DNA of 64,000 bases from Cyanobacterium stanieri LEGE 03274 (GCF_015207825.1 NZ_JADEWC010000007.1:1-64000); one strand, 5' to 3'; positions 25,981 through 35,038 are shown, counted from the first letter of the stretch. Translations and numbers: made by a program. Notes: generated by a model from the sequence alone, not told the origin.

Positions 25981-26805
25981 ATGGAATGGCAAGAAAGAAA
26001 TGGTAACTGGGTATTAGCCCCTTCTCAACCCATTGGTATTATCCACTTTCTCGGTGGTGCTTTTGTGGCAACCGCCCCCCATGTAACCTATCGTTGGTTA
26101 TTAGAAAGACTAGCATATCAAGGTTACTTAATCATAGCCACTCCTTTTATTAATACATTAGATCATAAAAATATCGCATTATATGTATTAAATAAATTTG
26201 AAAATCTGTTACAAAAATTAGATAATAACACAGGCCTAGACGTAAAATATTTACCGATTTATGGTATGGGGCATAGTATGGGTTGTAAACTTCATTTATT
26301 AATTGGCAGTTTATTTGAAGTAGAAAGGGCCGGAAATATTCTGATTTCTTTTAATAATTATCCTTTACAAAAAGCAATTCCTTTCATGGATCAAATTATC
26401 CCATCCATTACCGATAATATAAAAAATAATTGGAAAATAGATCCTAACCTACAATTTGAATTTACCCCTTCCCCTGAAGAAACAAAAGATATTATCAAAG
26501 AAAACTATACAACCCGCCGTAACCTATTAATTAAGTTTAGCAACGATAACATTGATCAAACTTTAACATTACAACCGATTTTGACAAATCTTTTTCCCAA
26601 TATGATTTCTACCCTAACCCTACAAGGAAATCATCTTACCCCCCTAGCCCAAGATATTGAATGGGAAGTCGGTGAAGTTTTTACCCCTTTAGATGCCATT
26701 GGGCAATGGGTGAAACAAAGTTTTTCTAAGGATATTTACAGCCTAGAAAAAGAGGTATCACGGTGGTTAAATCCTGCCCAGTATTCTGTTTCTACTAATA
26801 ATTAA
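25981..26805 (+). CDS. DUF1350 alpha/beta hydrolase-like protein
   Basis: A 274-residue protein of the DUF1350 family, shared by cyanobacteria and plastids. It has the early IGIIHFLGGAFVATAPHVTYR segment, a lid-free core with YGMGHSMGCKLHLLIGS as nucleophile-elbow-like motif (GHSMG, Ser near residue 101), and ILISFNNYPLQKAIPF. The GxSxG-like motif suggests esterase or thioesterase activity, but the substrate is unknown. It is followed after 116 bp by lnt on the same strand. Confidence 0.8.
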   Translation: MEWQERNGNWVLAPSQPIGIIHFLGGAFVATAPHVTYRWLLERLAYQGYLIIATPFINTLDHKNIALYVLNKFENLLQKLDNNTGLDVKYLPIYGMGHSMGCKLHLLIGSLFEVERAGNILISFNNYPLQKAIPFMDQIIPSITDNIKNNWKIDPNLQFEFTPSPEETKDIIKENYTTRRNLLIKFSNDNIDQTLTLQPILTNLFPNMISTLTLQGNHLTPLAQDIEWEVGEVFTPLDAIGQWVKQSFSKDIYSLEKEVSRWLNPAQYSVSTNN

Positions 26806-26921
26806 TCGTCAAATTATCTCAATTAACTTTTAATCCTTAATTGTCTATCATCAACATTAGGGATAATGATACTTTTGTCAGAAATAAAAATTAATTAATG
26901 TAACTTAGTCACCCATCAACT

Positions 26922-28478
26922 GTGAGTATTTTATTTTCTTTTTTCGGTGGTATTTTAATGGGTTTAACTGTTGCCCCAACAAATTTTTGGTTTTTAGGTT
27001 GGGTAGCAATGATACCCCTCTGGATGGGGATAAAAAAAGAGTCGTTGTCGGAAACCTTGCTTTCTTGTTTTGCTTGGGGTTGTGGTTATCATGGTTTAGC
27101 TTTATTTTGGATTACGGGAATTCATCCCATGACTTGGATGGGGGTGAGTTGGTTTAATAGTATTTTAATTGCTTTATTTGCTTGGATTTTTATTACTTTT
27201 TGGGGTGCTGGATTAGTTGTTAGTTGGGGAGCTATATTTTATGGATTTATTGTTTATTTAAGTAGCGTAAAAAAATCTTCTATTTATCTATTTTGGAAAA
27301 TACTTCTAGGGATAATGATATGGTGTTTATTGGAAAAAGTTTGGAGTTTTTCGCCCTTATGGTGGTCATCAATTTCTTATAGTCAAAGTCCTTATAATTT
27401 ATCTATTTTACAGTTTTTAAAGCTATCGGGAATCACTATAGTAACTTCGTTGTTAATATTGGTTAATAGTTTATTAGCTGAAGGATGTATAGCTTTTAAA
27501 GGAAGTAAATATAGGTATATTTCTTTTTTCAAGGATGACAAAAAAAAATATTTATCTATACCTTTAGGATTTTTTTTATTAATATTATTTCATGGTATAG
27601 GTTATTTTTGGTATGTTCAACCTATCTTTAATAATCCTAATGAAATTGTTAAAGTTGGCATAATTCAAGGCAATATACCTAATACTATCAAATTATATGA
27701 ATCTGGGGTAGCAAGGGCGATCGCCCGTTACACAAAAAGCTACGAAACATTAAGCCAAGAAGGAGTAGATTTAATAATCACCCCCGAAACAGCCATCCCC
27801 CTATACTTAAACGATATAAAAACTAAAACCAACCTATATTCGACCATCTTAAAACAAAATACCCCCCTGATTTTAGGAGCATTCGGCAAAAAAGAAAACA
27901 ACTTCACTAATAGCCTCTTTTTGATTGATCCACCCCAAAACAACAATCAACAATATGATAAAATTAAACTCGTACCCCTAGGAGAATATATACCCCTAGG
28001 CAACATCTTAGGTAAGTTTATCAACCGCCTATCCCCCCTTGATGCTCACCTCATAGCAGGAGAAAAACATCAAACCTTCATAACCCCTTTTGGAAAAGCC
28101 ATTGTGGGTATTTGTTACGAATCAGCCTATGGAGAGCATTTCAGAGCGCAAACCAACCAAGGAGGGCAATTTATCATTACATCATCCAACAACGCCCATT
28201 ACAGCCAAGCTATGCCCTCTCAGCACCATGCCCAAGACGTAATGAGAGCCATTGAAAATGATCGATGGATGGCAAGGGCTACCAACACAGGATATTCAGG
28301 AATTGTTGACCCCCATGGTAACACCATTTGGCGCTCTGATATTAATCAATATCAAACTTATAAGGGCGATATATACCGCCGTCAAACTCAAACTCCCTAT
28401 GTCCGTTGGGGAGACTGGTTAAATGGCTTATTTGTAATTATACTTACGGGGCTATTAATTTACTGTATAATAATATAG
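26922..28478 (+). CDS. lnt: apolipoprotein N-acyltransferase
   Basis: A 518-residue integral membrane enzyme that adds the third acyl chain to lipoproteins. Six to seven hydrophobic helices fill residues 1-220. The nitrilase domain follows from about 230, with the catalytic triad Glu in ITPETAIPL, Lys in KLVPLGEY and Cys in GICYESAYG. TSSNNAHY and the NTGYSGIVDPHG block are also characteristic. The predicted start is a GTG right at the first helix (SILFSFFGGILMG); no in-frame ATG precedes that helix. The homopolymer T run here made base-level checking of the start imperfect. A Tat-type lipoprotein in this window would be one of its substrates. Confidence 0.9.
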   Translation: MSILFSFFGGILMGLTVAPTNFWFLGWVAMIPLWMGIKKESLSETLLSCFAWGCGYHGLALFWITGIHPMTWMGVSWFNSILIALFAWIFITFWGAGLVVSWGAIFYGFIVYLSSVKKSSIYLFWKILLGIMIWCLLEKVWSFSPLWWSSISYSQSPYNLSILQFLKLSGITIVTSLLILVNSLLAEGCIAFKGSKYRYISFFKDDKKKYLSIPLGFFLLILFHGIGYFWYVQPIFNNPNEIVKVGIIQGNIPNTIKLYESGVARAIARYTKSYETLSQEGVDLIITPETAIPLYLNDIKTKTNLYSTILKQNTPLILGAFGKKENNFTNSLFLIDPPQNNNQQYDKIKLVPLGEYIPLGNILGKFINRLSPLDAHLIAGEKHQTFITPFGKAIVGICYESAYGEHFRAQTNQGGQFIITSSNNAHYSQAMPSQHHAQDVMRAIENDRWMARATNTGYSGIVDPHGNTIWRSDINQYQTYKGDIYRRQTQTPYVRWGDWLNGLFVIILTGLLIYCIII

Positions 28479-28582
28479 TATTCTAACCATGCATATCTTT
28501 CATAACTTGATGGTCAGAATCTTTTTGAGCGCCTAAGATGAGAGTTTAGCGAATAATTAATATATTAAATCTAATTAAGAAT

Positions 28583-28990
28583 ATGAGTAATTTAACCGAA
28601 GAAAAAACCTCCGCCGTTGTTGCCTCAGAATGTTTAATGGCGAAAATGTCTCCTTCTGCATTGGGTTTGGTGGCTGACTTTTTCAAAGTGTTATCCGAAA
28701 GTAGTCGTTTAAATATTGTCTGTGCTTTACGTAGTGGCGAAAAAAATGTTTCTGAAATCATTGATATTACAGAATTAGGACAAGCCAATGTATCTAAACA
28801 CCTGAAAATTCTAGCGGGGGCTGGGGTGGTTACCCGTACTCAAAAAGGTATTAATGTTTACTATAAAATATCCAATGCTTTTGTTTTTGAATTGTGTGAT
28901 TTGGTGTGTAATTCCTTATCTATCCAAATTGAGCAACAAAATAAACATTTACAACACCTACGGGCAATGCAACAAACCATCGAAAATTGA
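28583..28990 (+). CDS. ArsR/SmtB-type winged-helix regulator
   Basis: A 135-residue transcriptional regulator. The winged helix-turn-helix has LADFFKVLSESSRLNIVCAL-type opening sequence, the recognition helix TELGQANVSKHLKILAGAGV and the wing RTQKGINVYYKI. The metal-binding Cys box of SmtB/ArsR (ELCVCDL) is absent, and only scattered Cys remain, so sensing may be metal-independent or use other ligands. A C-terminal helix with repeated Gln/His (EQQNKHLQHLRAMQQ) probably dimerises. No obvious target is adjacent; lnt lies upstream on the same strand at a distance of 104 bp. Confidence 0.85.
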   Translation: MSNLTEEKTSAVVASECLMAKMSPSALGLVADFFKVLSESSRLNIVCALRSGEKNVSEIIDITELGQANVSKHLKILAGAGVVTRTQKGINVYYKISNAFVFELCDLVCNSLSIQIEQQNKHLQHLRAMQQTIEN

Positions 28991-29112
28991 TACATTTTCC
29001 CTTTATTTAATTCGTAAATTTTCTTAAAGATTCTTTTCTTCTAGGGTTGGTAAGTAAGGGTAAAATGGGATAAATAAAATCAAATTATAATAATCTAGTT
29101 ACTTTTTAAACA

Positions 29113-29730
29113 ATGATTACTTGTCCTAATTGTCAATATGAAAATCCTGACGGGGCGACAGTTTGCGAACTTTGTTTTACCCCCCTAGGAGAAGGGGCTG
29201 TAACGACACAATGCCCGAATTGTAAGGCCGATGTGCCTCCTAATGCTACTTTTTGTGGGGAGTGTGGCTTTAGTCTGACAAACTCGGTGGGGACTGATGA
29301 TGTCAACATAAATGATATAAATATGGAAGAGGCTAGTTATCAAACTCCTTCGGCCGCCACTAGGGCTGAAACTTCCATTAAACAAGAAACCTTTTTACAG
29401 ATGCCCTCGGCGAGTTTGCTCCATGTACAAACTAATACTACCATTGAATTAGCCTCTGATTTACCTGTGATTCACTTAGGGAAGGCTAATGAAACTGTGC
29501 CTCCTGATATTGATGTGTCGGGTTTTCCTAACTCGCAAATTGTTTCCCGTATTCATGCCGATATCCGTCAGGAAAATGGCTCTTATTTCCTGGAAGATAC
29601 TGGTAGCGCCAATGGTACTTATGTTAATCATGTTCCTTTGGCAAGGGGTAATCGTCATTGTTTGAGTAATGGCGATCGCATCGCCCTCGGTAAAGAAGAT
29701 AAAGTAACTTTTATTTTTCAAGTAAATTAA
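29113..29730 (+). CDS. double zinc-ribbon plus FHA domain protein (FraH-like)
   Basis: A 205-residue protein. Two zinc-ribbon knuckles open it: CPNCQYENPDGATVCELC at residues 4-21, and CPNCKADVPPNATFCGEC at about 34-51. A Ser/Thr-rich linker follows, then an FHA domain from about 110 with IHLGKAN, IVSRIHADI (Ser-Arg-x-His signature) and DTGSANGTYVNHVPL. FHA domains bind phosphothreonine peptides, so a link to Ser/Thr kinase signalling is expected. The architecture is that of FraH, a filament-integrity protein in heterocystous species; in a unicellular organism the role must differ. Its stop lies in the U-tract side of the convergent rnpB gene. Confidence 0.85.
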   Translation: MITCPNCQYENPDGATVCELCFTPLGEGAVTTQCPNCKADVPPNATFCGECGFSLTNSVGTDDVNINDINMEEASYQTPSAATRAETSIKQETFLQMPSASLLHVQTNTTIELASDLPVIHLGKANETVPPDIDVSGFPNSQIVSRIHADIRQENGSYFLEDTGSANGTYVNHVPLARGNRHCLSNGDRIALGKEDKVTFIFQVN

Positions 29731-29750
29731 AAAAAAAAGAGAGTTAGACA
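29729..29750 (-). terminator. rnpB 3' end: P1 strand plus U-tract
   Basis: On the minus strand the CTAACTCTC strand of P1 is followed at once by about ten T residues. The P1 helix therefore probably doubles as the terminator stem. The T-tract lies over the stop codon region of the convergent FHA gene (stop at 29728-29730). Confidence 0.6.
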
Positions 29751-30114
29751 TAAGCCGGATTCTGTTCTCTATAATATTATTTATCATAGAGGGTAGTTAT
29801 CTATCTAGGATGTTTGTTACCAAACACCTCAAGCGGTACACCAGAAACGGAATAGGAAAAAGACCAACCCTCATTCCTCCGACCTTGCTTCCAACCGGGG
29901 TTTACCGAGCCAGTACCTCTCGATACTGCTGGTGCGCTCTTACCGCACCTTTGCACCCTTACCTTAATCAAAAGGCGGTATGTTTCTGTGGCACTATCCT
30001 CACGTTCACACGCACTGGGCGTTACCCAGCAAGTCTGATCTTTAGGAAGTCCGGACTTTCCTCAAGTTAGGTTCACAGGAAAACCCTAACTTGCAACTAC
30101 CTCACTAACTCTCT
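29739..30114 (-). ncRNA. rnpB: RNase P RNA
   Basis: Read on the minus strand, the RNA begins GAGUUAGUGAGGUAGUUGC and ends ...GUCUAACUCUCU; the ends pair as helix P1. Diagnostic conserved blocks are GAGGAAAGUCCGGACUUCC near the 5' end, the cyanobacterial ACAGAAACAUACCGCC stretch, AGGGUGCAAAGGUG, and near the 3' end AACAGAAUCCGGCUUAUG. Together these are the universal core of bacterial type A RNase P RNA. It processes tRNA 5' ends. Length about 370 nt; the ends are good to a few bases. It has an A-run on the plus strand (U-tract, 29729-29738) at its 3' end and abuts the FHA gene tail to tail. Apparent short reading frames across it are artefacts. Confidence 0.95.
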
Positions 30115-30120
30115 ATTATA
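30115..30120 (-). promoter_or_regulatory. rnpB -10 box
   Basis: TATAAT on the minus strand, immediately upstream of the RNA, followed by AGAGAGTTAGTGAGG. This puts the transcription start at about 30108-30110. A TTGAGA lies upstream, but with a spacing of about 13 bp that is short for a -35 box, so only the -10 is assigned. Confidence 0.55.
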
Positions 30121-30612
30121 GTTATTCTATCACTCTCAAACCCCCACTGACATTTATTTTCTGAGCTACAAATCTATGGGGACTTTTACTATTTTCAATG
30201 ATTGATTAGAAACCAGCCTAGATCAAACATTTATCCATGATGGATTTATCTCCAAAAAGGGAAAAATAAAAAGAGGAAGAAAAGAGAACCGAAAATGTAC
30301 GTTCGGTAATTACTCAATTAAAAAACCTTTCATAATAACTCAAAATGAGTCATCATATAAAGTAGTCGTTAACAAATTGTTATATTTTTGTAAACCTTTT
30401 TTAGTCCTCAATGCCTAATTAGGGAAATTTAAAGAAAGAAATTTACAATAGTGAACTTTTTTTAACAAATTGGAGTCTATAGAAACAGTATTATAAAAAA
30501 TAGACACATTGTGGAGATTCATTAACGAACTCCAGAAATGTAAAAGGATATGTTTCATGATAACAATCCTATCACAAAAAATTGCGATTGAAGTTAGGAG
30601 AAGATAAGCCCT
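30121..30612. other. long upstream region between rnpB and a sigma factor gene
   Basis: About 490 bp of AT-rich DNA without a gene, between the divergent rnpB and group 2 sigma factor genes. It must contain the sigma gene promoter and a leader. I noticed an ACTCAAAATGAGT inverted repeat around 30338-30350 and a GAAGTTAGGAGAAGATAAGC ribosome-binding region (AGGAGA) just before the ATG at 30613. The length suggests complex control, but no specific operator can be named. Confidence 0.45.
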
Positions 30613-31599
30613 ATGCCCACTGCCAAATTAAACGGAATGGACAAGAAAAAAGTTAATACTGTAGATATGGTGCGTACCTATTTACAAGAAATCGGAAAAG
30701 TCCCCCTTCTGAGTCATGAGCAAGAAATTGTTTTTGGGAAGCAAGTACAGGAAATGATGTCTTTGTATGCCCAGAAAGAAGAACTAGCCGAAAAATTGGA
30801 CCATGAACCAACTTTAGAGGAGTGGGCAGAGGCTGTGGAAAAAAGTCCTGCGGAGTTAAGGAAACTTATCCATCAGGGTAAACGTGCTAAGCAGAAAATG
30901 ATTGAGGCGAATTTACGTCTTGTAGTGGCGATCGCCAAGAAGTACCAAAAAAGAAACATGGAGTTTTTGGACTTGATTCAAGAAGGTAGTCTCGGTTTAG
31001 AAAGGGGTGTCGAAAAATTTGACCCCACCAAAGGTTTTAAATTCTCTACCTATGCTTACTGGTGGATTCGTCAGGCTATCACAAGGGCGATCGCACAACA
31101 AGCCAGAACAATCCGTTTACCAATACACATCACAGAAAAACTAAATAAAATCAAAAAAACCCAACGGGAATTATCTCAAAAACTAGGCAGAAGCCCCAAC
31201 CAAAGTGAAATAGCTAACGCCCTAGACTTAGAACCTTCCCAAATCAGAGAATACTTCAGCATCGCCCGTCAACCCATCTCCCTCGATGTAAAAGTGGGAG
31301 ATAACCAAGATACTGAATTATCCGAACTCCTAGAAGATGAAGGATTATCCCCCGACAAATATATAACCCAAGAACTCATGCGTCAAGACTTACACAAACT
31401 TCTAGGGGAATTAACCACCCAACAACAAGAAGTAGTAAGACTACGCTTTGGCTTAGAAGACGGTAAAGAATTATCCCTAGCCAAAATTGGTCAAAGAATG
31501 GGTATTAGTAGAGAAAGAGTTCGTCAACTAGAACAACAAGCCCTAGCCCATCTACGCAAAAAACGAGGAAGCGTCAGAGAATACATCGTCACAGGCTAA
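30613..31599 (+). CDS. group 2 RNA polymerase sigma factor (RpoD-like)
   Basis: A 328-residue sigma-70. Region 1.2 is VDMVRTYLQEIGKVPLL. Region 2 (about 90-170) contains LRLVVAIAKKYQKRNMEFLD and the -10 recognition helix FSTYAYWWIRQAITRAI. Region 3 follows, and region 4.2 is the helix-turn-helix MGISRERVRQLEQQALAHL. The short N-terminus lacks region 1.1, which with the length separates it from the primary SigA and marks it as a SigB/C/D/E-type factor. Such factors handle light, stress, nitrogen or carbon responses; which one this is cannot be settled by eye. It is followed by a strong terminator and preceded by a long leader. Confidence 0.92.
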   Translation: MPTAKLNGMDKKKVNTVDMVRTYLQEIGKVPLLSHEQEIVFGKQVQEMMSLYAQKEELAEKLDHEPTLEEWAEAVEKSPAELRKLIHQGKRAKQKMIEANLRLVVAIAKKYQKRNMEFLDLIQEGSLGLERGVEKFDPTKGFKFSTYAYWWIRQAITRAIAQQARTIRLPIHITEKLNKIKKTQRELSQKLGRSPNQSEIANALDLEPSQIREYFSIARQPISLDVKVGDNQDTELSELLEDEGLSPDKYITQELMRQDLHKLLGELTTQQQEVVRLRFGLEDGKELSLAKIGQRMGISRERVRQLEQQALAHLRKKRGSVREYIVTG

Positions 31600-31633
31600 C
31601 AACTAGCCATCATCAATATCCATCAAATATTCG

Positions 31634-31675
31634 CCAGATTAAGACTTCTTAAAGATTTCATAATCTGGTTTTTTT
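31634..31675 (+). terminator. intrinsic terminator of the sigma factor gene
   Basis: CCAGATTA (31634-31641) pairs perfectly with TAATCTGG (31661-31668), with a 19-nt loop, and is followed directly by seven T residues. It lies 35 bp after the sigma factor stop. It is among the clearest rho-independent terminators in the window. Confidence 0.85.
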
Positions 31676-31731
31676 CTTCCTCAAAACTGCTACAACAAAA
31701 CTAGAAATACAAACCAATCATATAATTAACC

Positions 31732-32700
31732 ATGGGACTATTAATTGACGGTGTCTGGCAGAATAAATGGTACGACACCGATAAAAACCAAGGAAAATTT
31801 ATCCGCCAAGCATCGGCATTTCGTAACTGGATTACCCCCGATGGTGAGCCAGGTATCACAGGAAAAGGAGGATTTAAACCCGAATTAGGACGTTATCATC
31901 TTTACATATCCTTAGCTTGTCCTTGGGCCCACCGTACCCTTATTTTTCGCAAACTAAAAGGATTAGAAGAAATTATCCCTATTTCCATCGTTAACTGGTA
32001 CATGGGCGAACAAGGCTGGACATTTGCCCCCGCCCCAGGGGTTATTGCTGATCCCATATTTCATGCCCAATATCTCCATCAAATTTATACCCATGCCGAC
32101 GCACAATACACAGGGAGAGTCACTGTGCCAATTTTATGGGATAAAAAAACTAATACCATTGTTAATAACGAATCATCGGAAATTATTCGCATTTTTAATA
32201 ATGCCTTTGACGGTATTGGTGCAAAAAAAGGGGATTATTACCCTCCCCATTTAAGAAGCCAAATTGATCAACTCAACGATCGCATTTACCACAACATCAA
32301 CAACGGGGTTTATAAATGTGGTTTTGCTACCACCCAATCCGCCTACGAAGAAGCCTTAACACCCCTCTTTGAAACCCTAGATTGGCTAGAAACGATCCTA
32401 TCTCAAAAAACATATCTAACGGGAAATCAAATCACCGAAGCAGACTGGAGACTATTTACCACCCTAATTCGTTTCGATGCCGTATATGTGGGACATTTTA
32501 AATGTAATCTACGGCGTATCGCCGACTACTCCCATCTTTCCCGCTATTTAAACAACCTTTATACCATCGAAGGCATAGCCGAAACCGTTGACTTTGACCA
32601 TATCAAAAAACACTATTACCAAAGTCACCCCACCATCAATCCCACAGGTATTGTACCCGTAGGACCATTATTAGAGTTCACAAAAACCCCTAATCATTAA
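31732..32700 (+). CDS. glutathionyl-hydroquinone reductase (xi-class GST)
   Basis: A 322-residue member of the ECM4/YqjG/PcpF group. It reduces glutathionyl-hydroquinones using glutathione. The catalytic Cys lies in LACPWAHRTL near residue 63, followed by the thioredoxin-fold part with VTVPILWDKKTNTIVNNESSEI (the ESS that binds glutathione). The helical C-terminal domain carries ITEADWRLFTTLIRFDAVYVGHFKCN, typical of this group. The start at 31732 is ACCATGGG. Its last 11 bp overlap the 3' end of the convergent malQ gene. Confidence 0.9.
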   Translation: MGLLIDGVWQNKWYDTDKNQGKFIRQASAFRNWITPDGEPGITGKGGFKPELGRYHLYISLACPWAHRTLIFRKLKGLEEIIPISIVNWYMGEQGWTFAPAPGVIADPIFHAQYLHQIYTHADAQYTGRVTVPILWDKKTNTIVNNESSEIIRIFNNAFDGIGAKKGDYYPPHLRSQIDQLNDRIYHNINNGVYKCGFATTQSAYEEALTPLFETLDWLETILSQKTYLTGNQITEADWRLFTTLIRFDAVYVGHFKCNLRRIADYSHLSRYLNNLYTIEGIAETVDFDHIKKHYYQSHPTINPTGIVPVGPLLEFTKTPNH

Positions 32701-34213
32701 TCGGTTGGCGTCCATAAAGATAAGTTAGATACTGGAGATGTTGCCCCACATCTTCGGTTAAATCATGATCCTGATAACGCCAACTCCAATTATCCTGCAC
32801 TGTACCAGGGGTATTCATCTTAGAATTACTACCTAACCCCAATAAATCCTGCACAGGAAAAACCGCCATATTAGCCACCGAACCAAGGGCTAAACGAATC
32901 AAACTCCAATGGATTCCTTCCTTACAAATTGAACCAAGATAGTCCACCACACGATTACGCTCCTCAAAAGAACGCTTTTCAAACCAACCCACCGTTGTAT
33001 CATTATCGTGAGTACCCGTATAAACCACACAATTGCGATTATCATAATTGTACGGTAAGAAACCATTGGCGCGATCGGAATCAAAAGCAAAATGAAGTAC
33101 CTTCATCCCAGGAAAGCTAAACTTGTCCCGCAACGCCTCCACTTCAGGGGTAATCACTCCCAAATCTTCGGCCACAATGGGTAATATACCCAGCTCTTTT
33201 TCCAAAATAGTAAAAAATTCATCCCCTAGAGCCTTTACCCATTCCCCATTCATCGCCGTGGTTTCCCCCTGAGGCACAGCCCAAAAAGACTCAAAACCCC
33301 GAAAATGATCGATGCGCATTATATCCACATATTGCAACATCCCCTTAATTCTTTGTACCCACCAAGCAAAGTTAGTTTTTTCCAAGGCTTCCCAATCGTA
33401 AACAGGATTACCCCATAATTGACCAGTTTCACTAAAATAATCGGGCGGTACTCCCGCCATAGATGCAGCTGCCCCCGTTTCCTCATCGAGACGGAAGATG
33501 CCTTGATTTGCCCAGACATCTACACTATCATGGGCGACATAAATGGGAATATCACCAAAAATCTGGATTCCCCTTTCATTGGCATAGTTTTTTAAATTAC
33601 ACCATTGGCGGAAAAAGCTAAACTGCAAAAACTTGTGGTAGAACATTTCATCCCCTAGCTTTAATTGCCATTTATGGATGGCTTCGGGTTCTCTTTTGGC
33701 AATGTCTTGATCCCACTGAAACCACGCTGCACCATGGTGGTATTCTTTGAGAGCCATAAAAAGGGAGTAGTTTTCTAACCAATAACTATAGTCATGGCAA
33801 AATTGATCAAATTCTTGCTTATATTCGTCCTCTGGTGTTTCCTGAAAAGTATCAAAGGCTTTTCTGAGCAAGGGGAATTTAGTTTCAATCACTAACTGAA
33901 AATTGATTCTTGAGGGGTCAACTTTCTCAAATTTTTCCTTAGCTTGGTTGATGTCTTCCTCTGTTAATAAACCGTCCCCGAATAGAATATCAAGACTGAT
34001 TAGGAGGGGGTTACCTGCTAAGGCTGAATAGGATAAGTAGGGGGAGTTACCGCTTCCCGTTGGCCCTAGGGGTAAAATCTGCCATACTTGTTGATCACTG
34101 CTATGAAGGAAATCGACAAATCCATAAGCTCCTCCTCCTAAGTCTCCTATACCGTAAGCACTAGGTAAGGATGTGGGATGGAGTAATATTCCACTAGAGC
34201 GACGATCAAACAT
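32690..34213 (-). CDS. malQ: 4-alpha-glucanotransferase (amylomaltase)
   Basis: A 507-residue GH77 enzyme that transfers alpha-1,4-glucan segments in glycogen metabolism. It begins with RRSSGILLHPTSLPSAYGIGDLG. The nucleophile Asp is in IMRIDHFRGFESFWAVP near residue 295, the acid/base Glu in VAEDLGVIT near 340, and the transition-state Asp in GTHDNDTTVGWF near 395. Length and motifs match bacterial MalQ without extra domains. No other glycogen gene is adjacent; psb30 precedes it by 97 bp on the same strand, with an inverted repeat in the gap. Confidence 0.93.
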   Translation of the reverse strand: MFDRRSSGILLHPTSLPSAYGIGDLGGGAYGFVDFLHSSDQQVWQILPLGPTGSGNSPYLSYSALAGNPLLISLDILFGDGLLTEEDINQAKEKFEKVDPSRINFQLVIETKFPLLRKAFDTFQETPEDEYKQEFDQFCHDYSYWLENYSLFMALKEYHHGAAWFQWDQDIAKREPEAIHKWQLKLGDEMFYHKFLQFSFFRQWCNLKNYANERGIQIFGDIPIYVAHDSVDVWANQGIFRLDEETGAAASMAGVPPDYFSETGQLWGNPVYDWEALEKTNFAWWVQRIKGMLQYVDIMRIDHFRGFESFWAVPQGETTAMNGEWVKALGDEFFTILEKELGILPIVAEDLGVITPEVEALRDKFSFPGMKVLHFAFDSDRANGFLPYNYDNRNCVVYTGTHDNDTTVGWFEKRSFEERNRVVDYLGSICKEGIHWSLIRLALGSVANMAVFPVQDLLGLGSNSKMNTPGTVQDNWSWRYQDHDLTEDVGQHLQYLTYLYGRQPIND

Positions 34214-34266
34214 GAGTTGTAGTTAATTGTTTTGTACGGTTTTATCTTAGCAAAGACGATATTTTT

Positions 34267-34300
34267 ATTCAGCCATCAGTGGGATGACTGAAAGCTGAAT
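34267..34300. other. nested inverted repeat between psb30 and malQ
   Basis: ATTCAGC (34267-34273) pairs with GCTGAAT (34294-34300), and inside it TCAGT pairs with ACTGA around a GGGATG loop. There is no T-run after it in the psb30 direction, so it is not a standard terminator. It could protect the psb30 transcript's 3' end or act in the malQ leader. Confidence 0.55.
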
Positions 34301-34310
34301 GATGGGGCTT

Positions 34311-34442
34311 TTATAGGTCTCCTCTTAGGGCATAGAGAATAAAAACAATTACAGGTCCTGCGATGAGGATTAAACTAACGGAGGTTAACTGTAAAATTAC
34401 TTCAAAGTTTACATTACTAAAAAAGTTTGTGATAAAGTCCAT
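34311..34442 (-). CDS. psb30: photosystem II protein Psb30 (Ycf12)
   Basis: A 43-residue single-helix protein read from the ATG at 34442 to a TAA at 34311. The core NVNFEVILQLTSVSLILIAG followed by PVIVFILYALRGDL closely resembles what I recall of Thermosynechococcus Ycf12 (NINFEVIAQLT..., ending LAVRRGNL). A good ribosome-binding site (AGGAG, 6 nt before the ATG) supports the start. Psb30 sits at the periphery of photosystem II near cytochrome b559 and PsbJ/PsbK and stabilises the complex. It is read toward malQ. Confidence 0.88.
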   Translation of the reverse strand: MDFITNFFSNVNFEVILQLTSVSLILIAGPVIVFILYALRGDL

Positions 34443-34687
34443 ATTTGCTCCTAAATAGTTAAATTATTATTTATGACGCTGATTTCGCCTTTTTGGTATT
34501 AAACCATAATCCCTCACTATGATAAATGTGATGGGATCTCTTACTCTGTGAGGTCTTAATACTTTTTTGATGGCTTGATTAGCAGTTTTTATTTTTTATA
34601 CTGACAAAATATATCATACTAGGAAAGGTTGCCCTCGATAATGCTAAATTGAGGAAAATCTATTAAGTTTTGTTAAGAGGTATTTTT

Positions 34688-35038
34688 ATGGGTACATGGC
34701 GTTGTATAGAAGGTTGTGGTGCTTGTTGTAACTTAGAGCCGGGCGATCGCCCCGATTTAGAATCCTATTTAACCCCCGAAAATCTGCAACTATACCTGAG
34801 CATGGTAGGGGAAAATGGTTGGTGTATCAACTATAACCATGACACCAGAAAATGTAACATTTATGAAGATAGACCCAGTTTTTGTCGAGTCACCCCAGCA
34901 ACCTTTACAAAAATGTTTGCCATCGAACCAGAAGAATTTAACGAATTTGCCATGGATTGTTGTATCCAACAAATTGAAGCAATCCACGGTAATCCCAGTG
35001 AAGAATTAGATCGCTATCTCAGCCAAACACAAAGTTAG
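34688..35038 (+). CDS. YkgJ-type cysteine cluster protein
   Basis: A 116-residue protein with the YkgJ/UPF0153 zinc-or-iron-binding pattern. CIEGCGACCNLEPGDRP opens it, then WCINYNHDTRKCNIYEDRPSFCRV, and a late CC pair. The Cys spacing suggests one metal site of eight or so Cys. I chose the ATG at 34688: it is preceded by AAGAGG at the right spacing and starts the protein at M-G-T-W-R-C. A TTG at 34670 would add only six residues. Function of the family is not known. It is followed by ccmP after 92 bp. Confidence 0.82.
   Translation: MGTWRCIEGCGACCNLEPGDRPDLESYLTPENLQLYLSMVGENGWCINYNHDTRKCNIYEDRPSFCRVTPATFTKMFAIEPEEFNEFAMDCCIQQIEAIHGNPSEELDRYLSQTQS

Noticed and set aside
29476-29787. A 103-codon minus-strand open frame
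   Set aside because: It runs from rnpB into the FHA gene in antisense; both real features explain the bases.
29810-30070. An 86-codon plus-strand open frame
   Set aside because: It lies wholly inside RNase P RNA on the opposite strand; the RNA's conserved blocks explain the sequence.
30121-30612. A riboswitch or small peptide gene before the sigma factor
   Set aside because: No known aptamer core was recognised and the short frames have no supported start.
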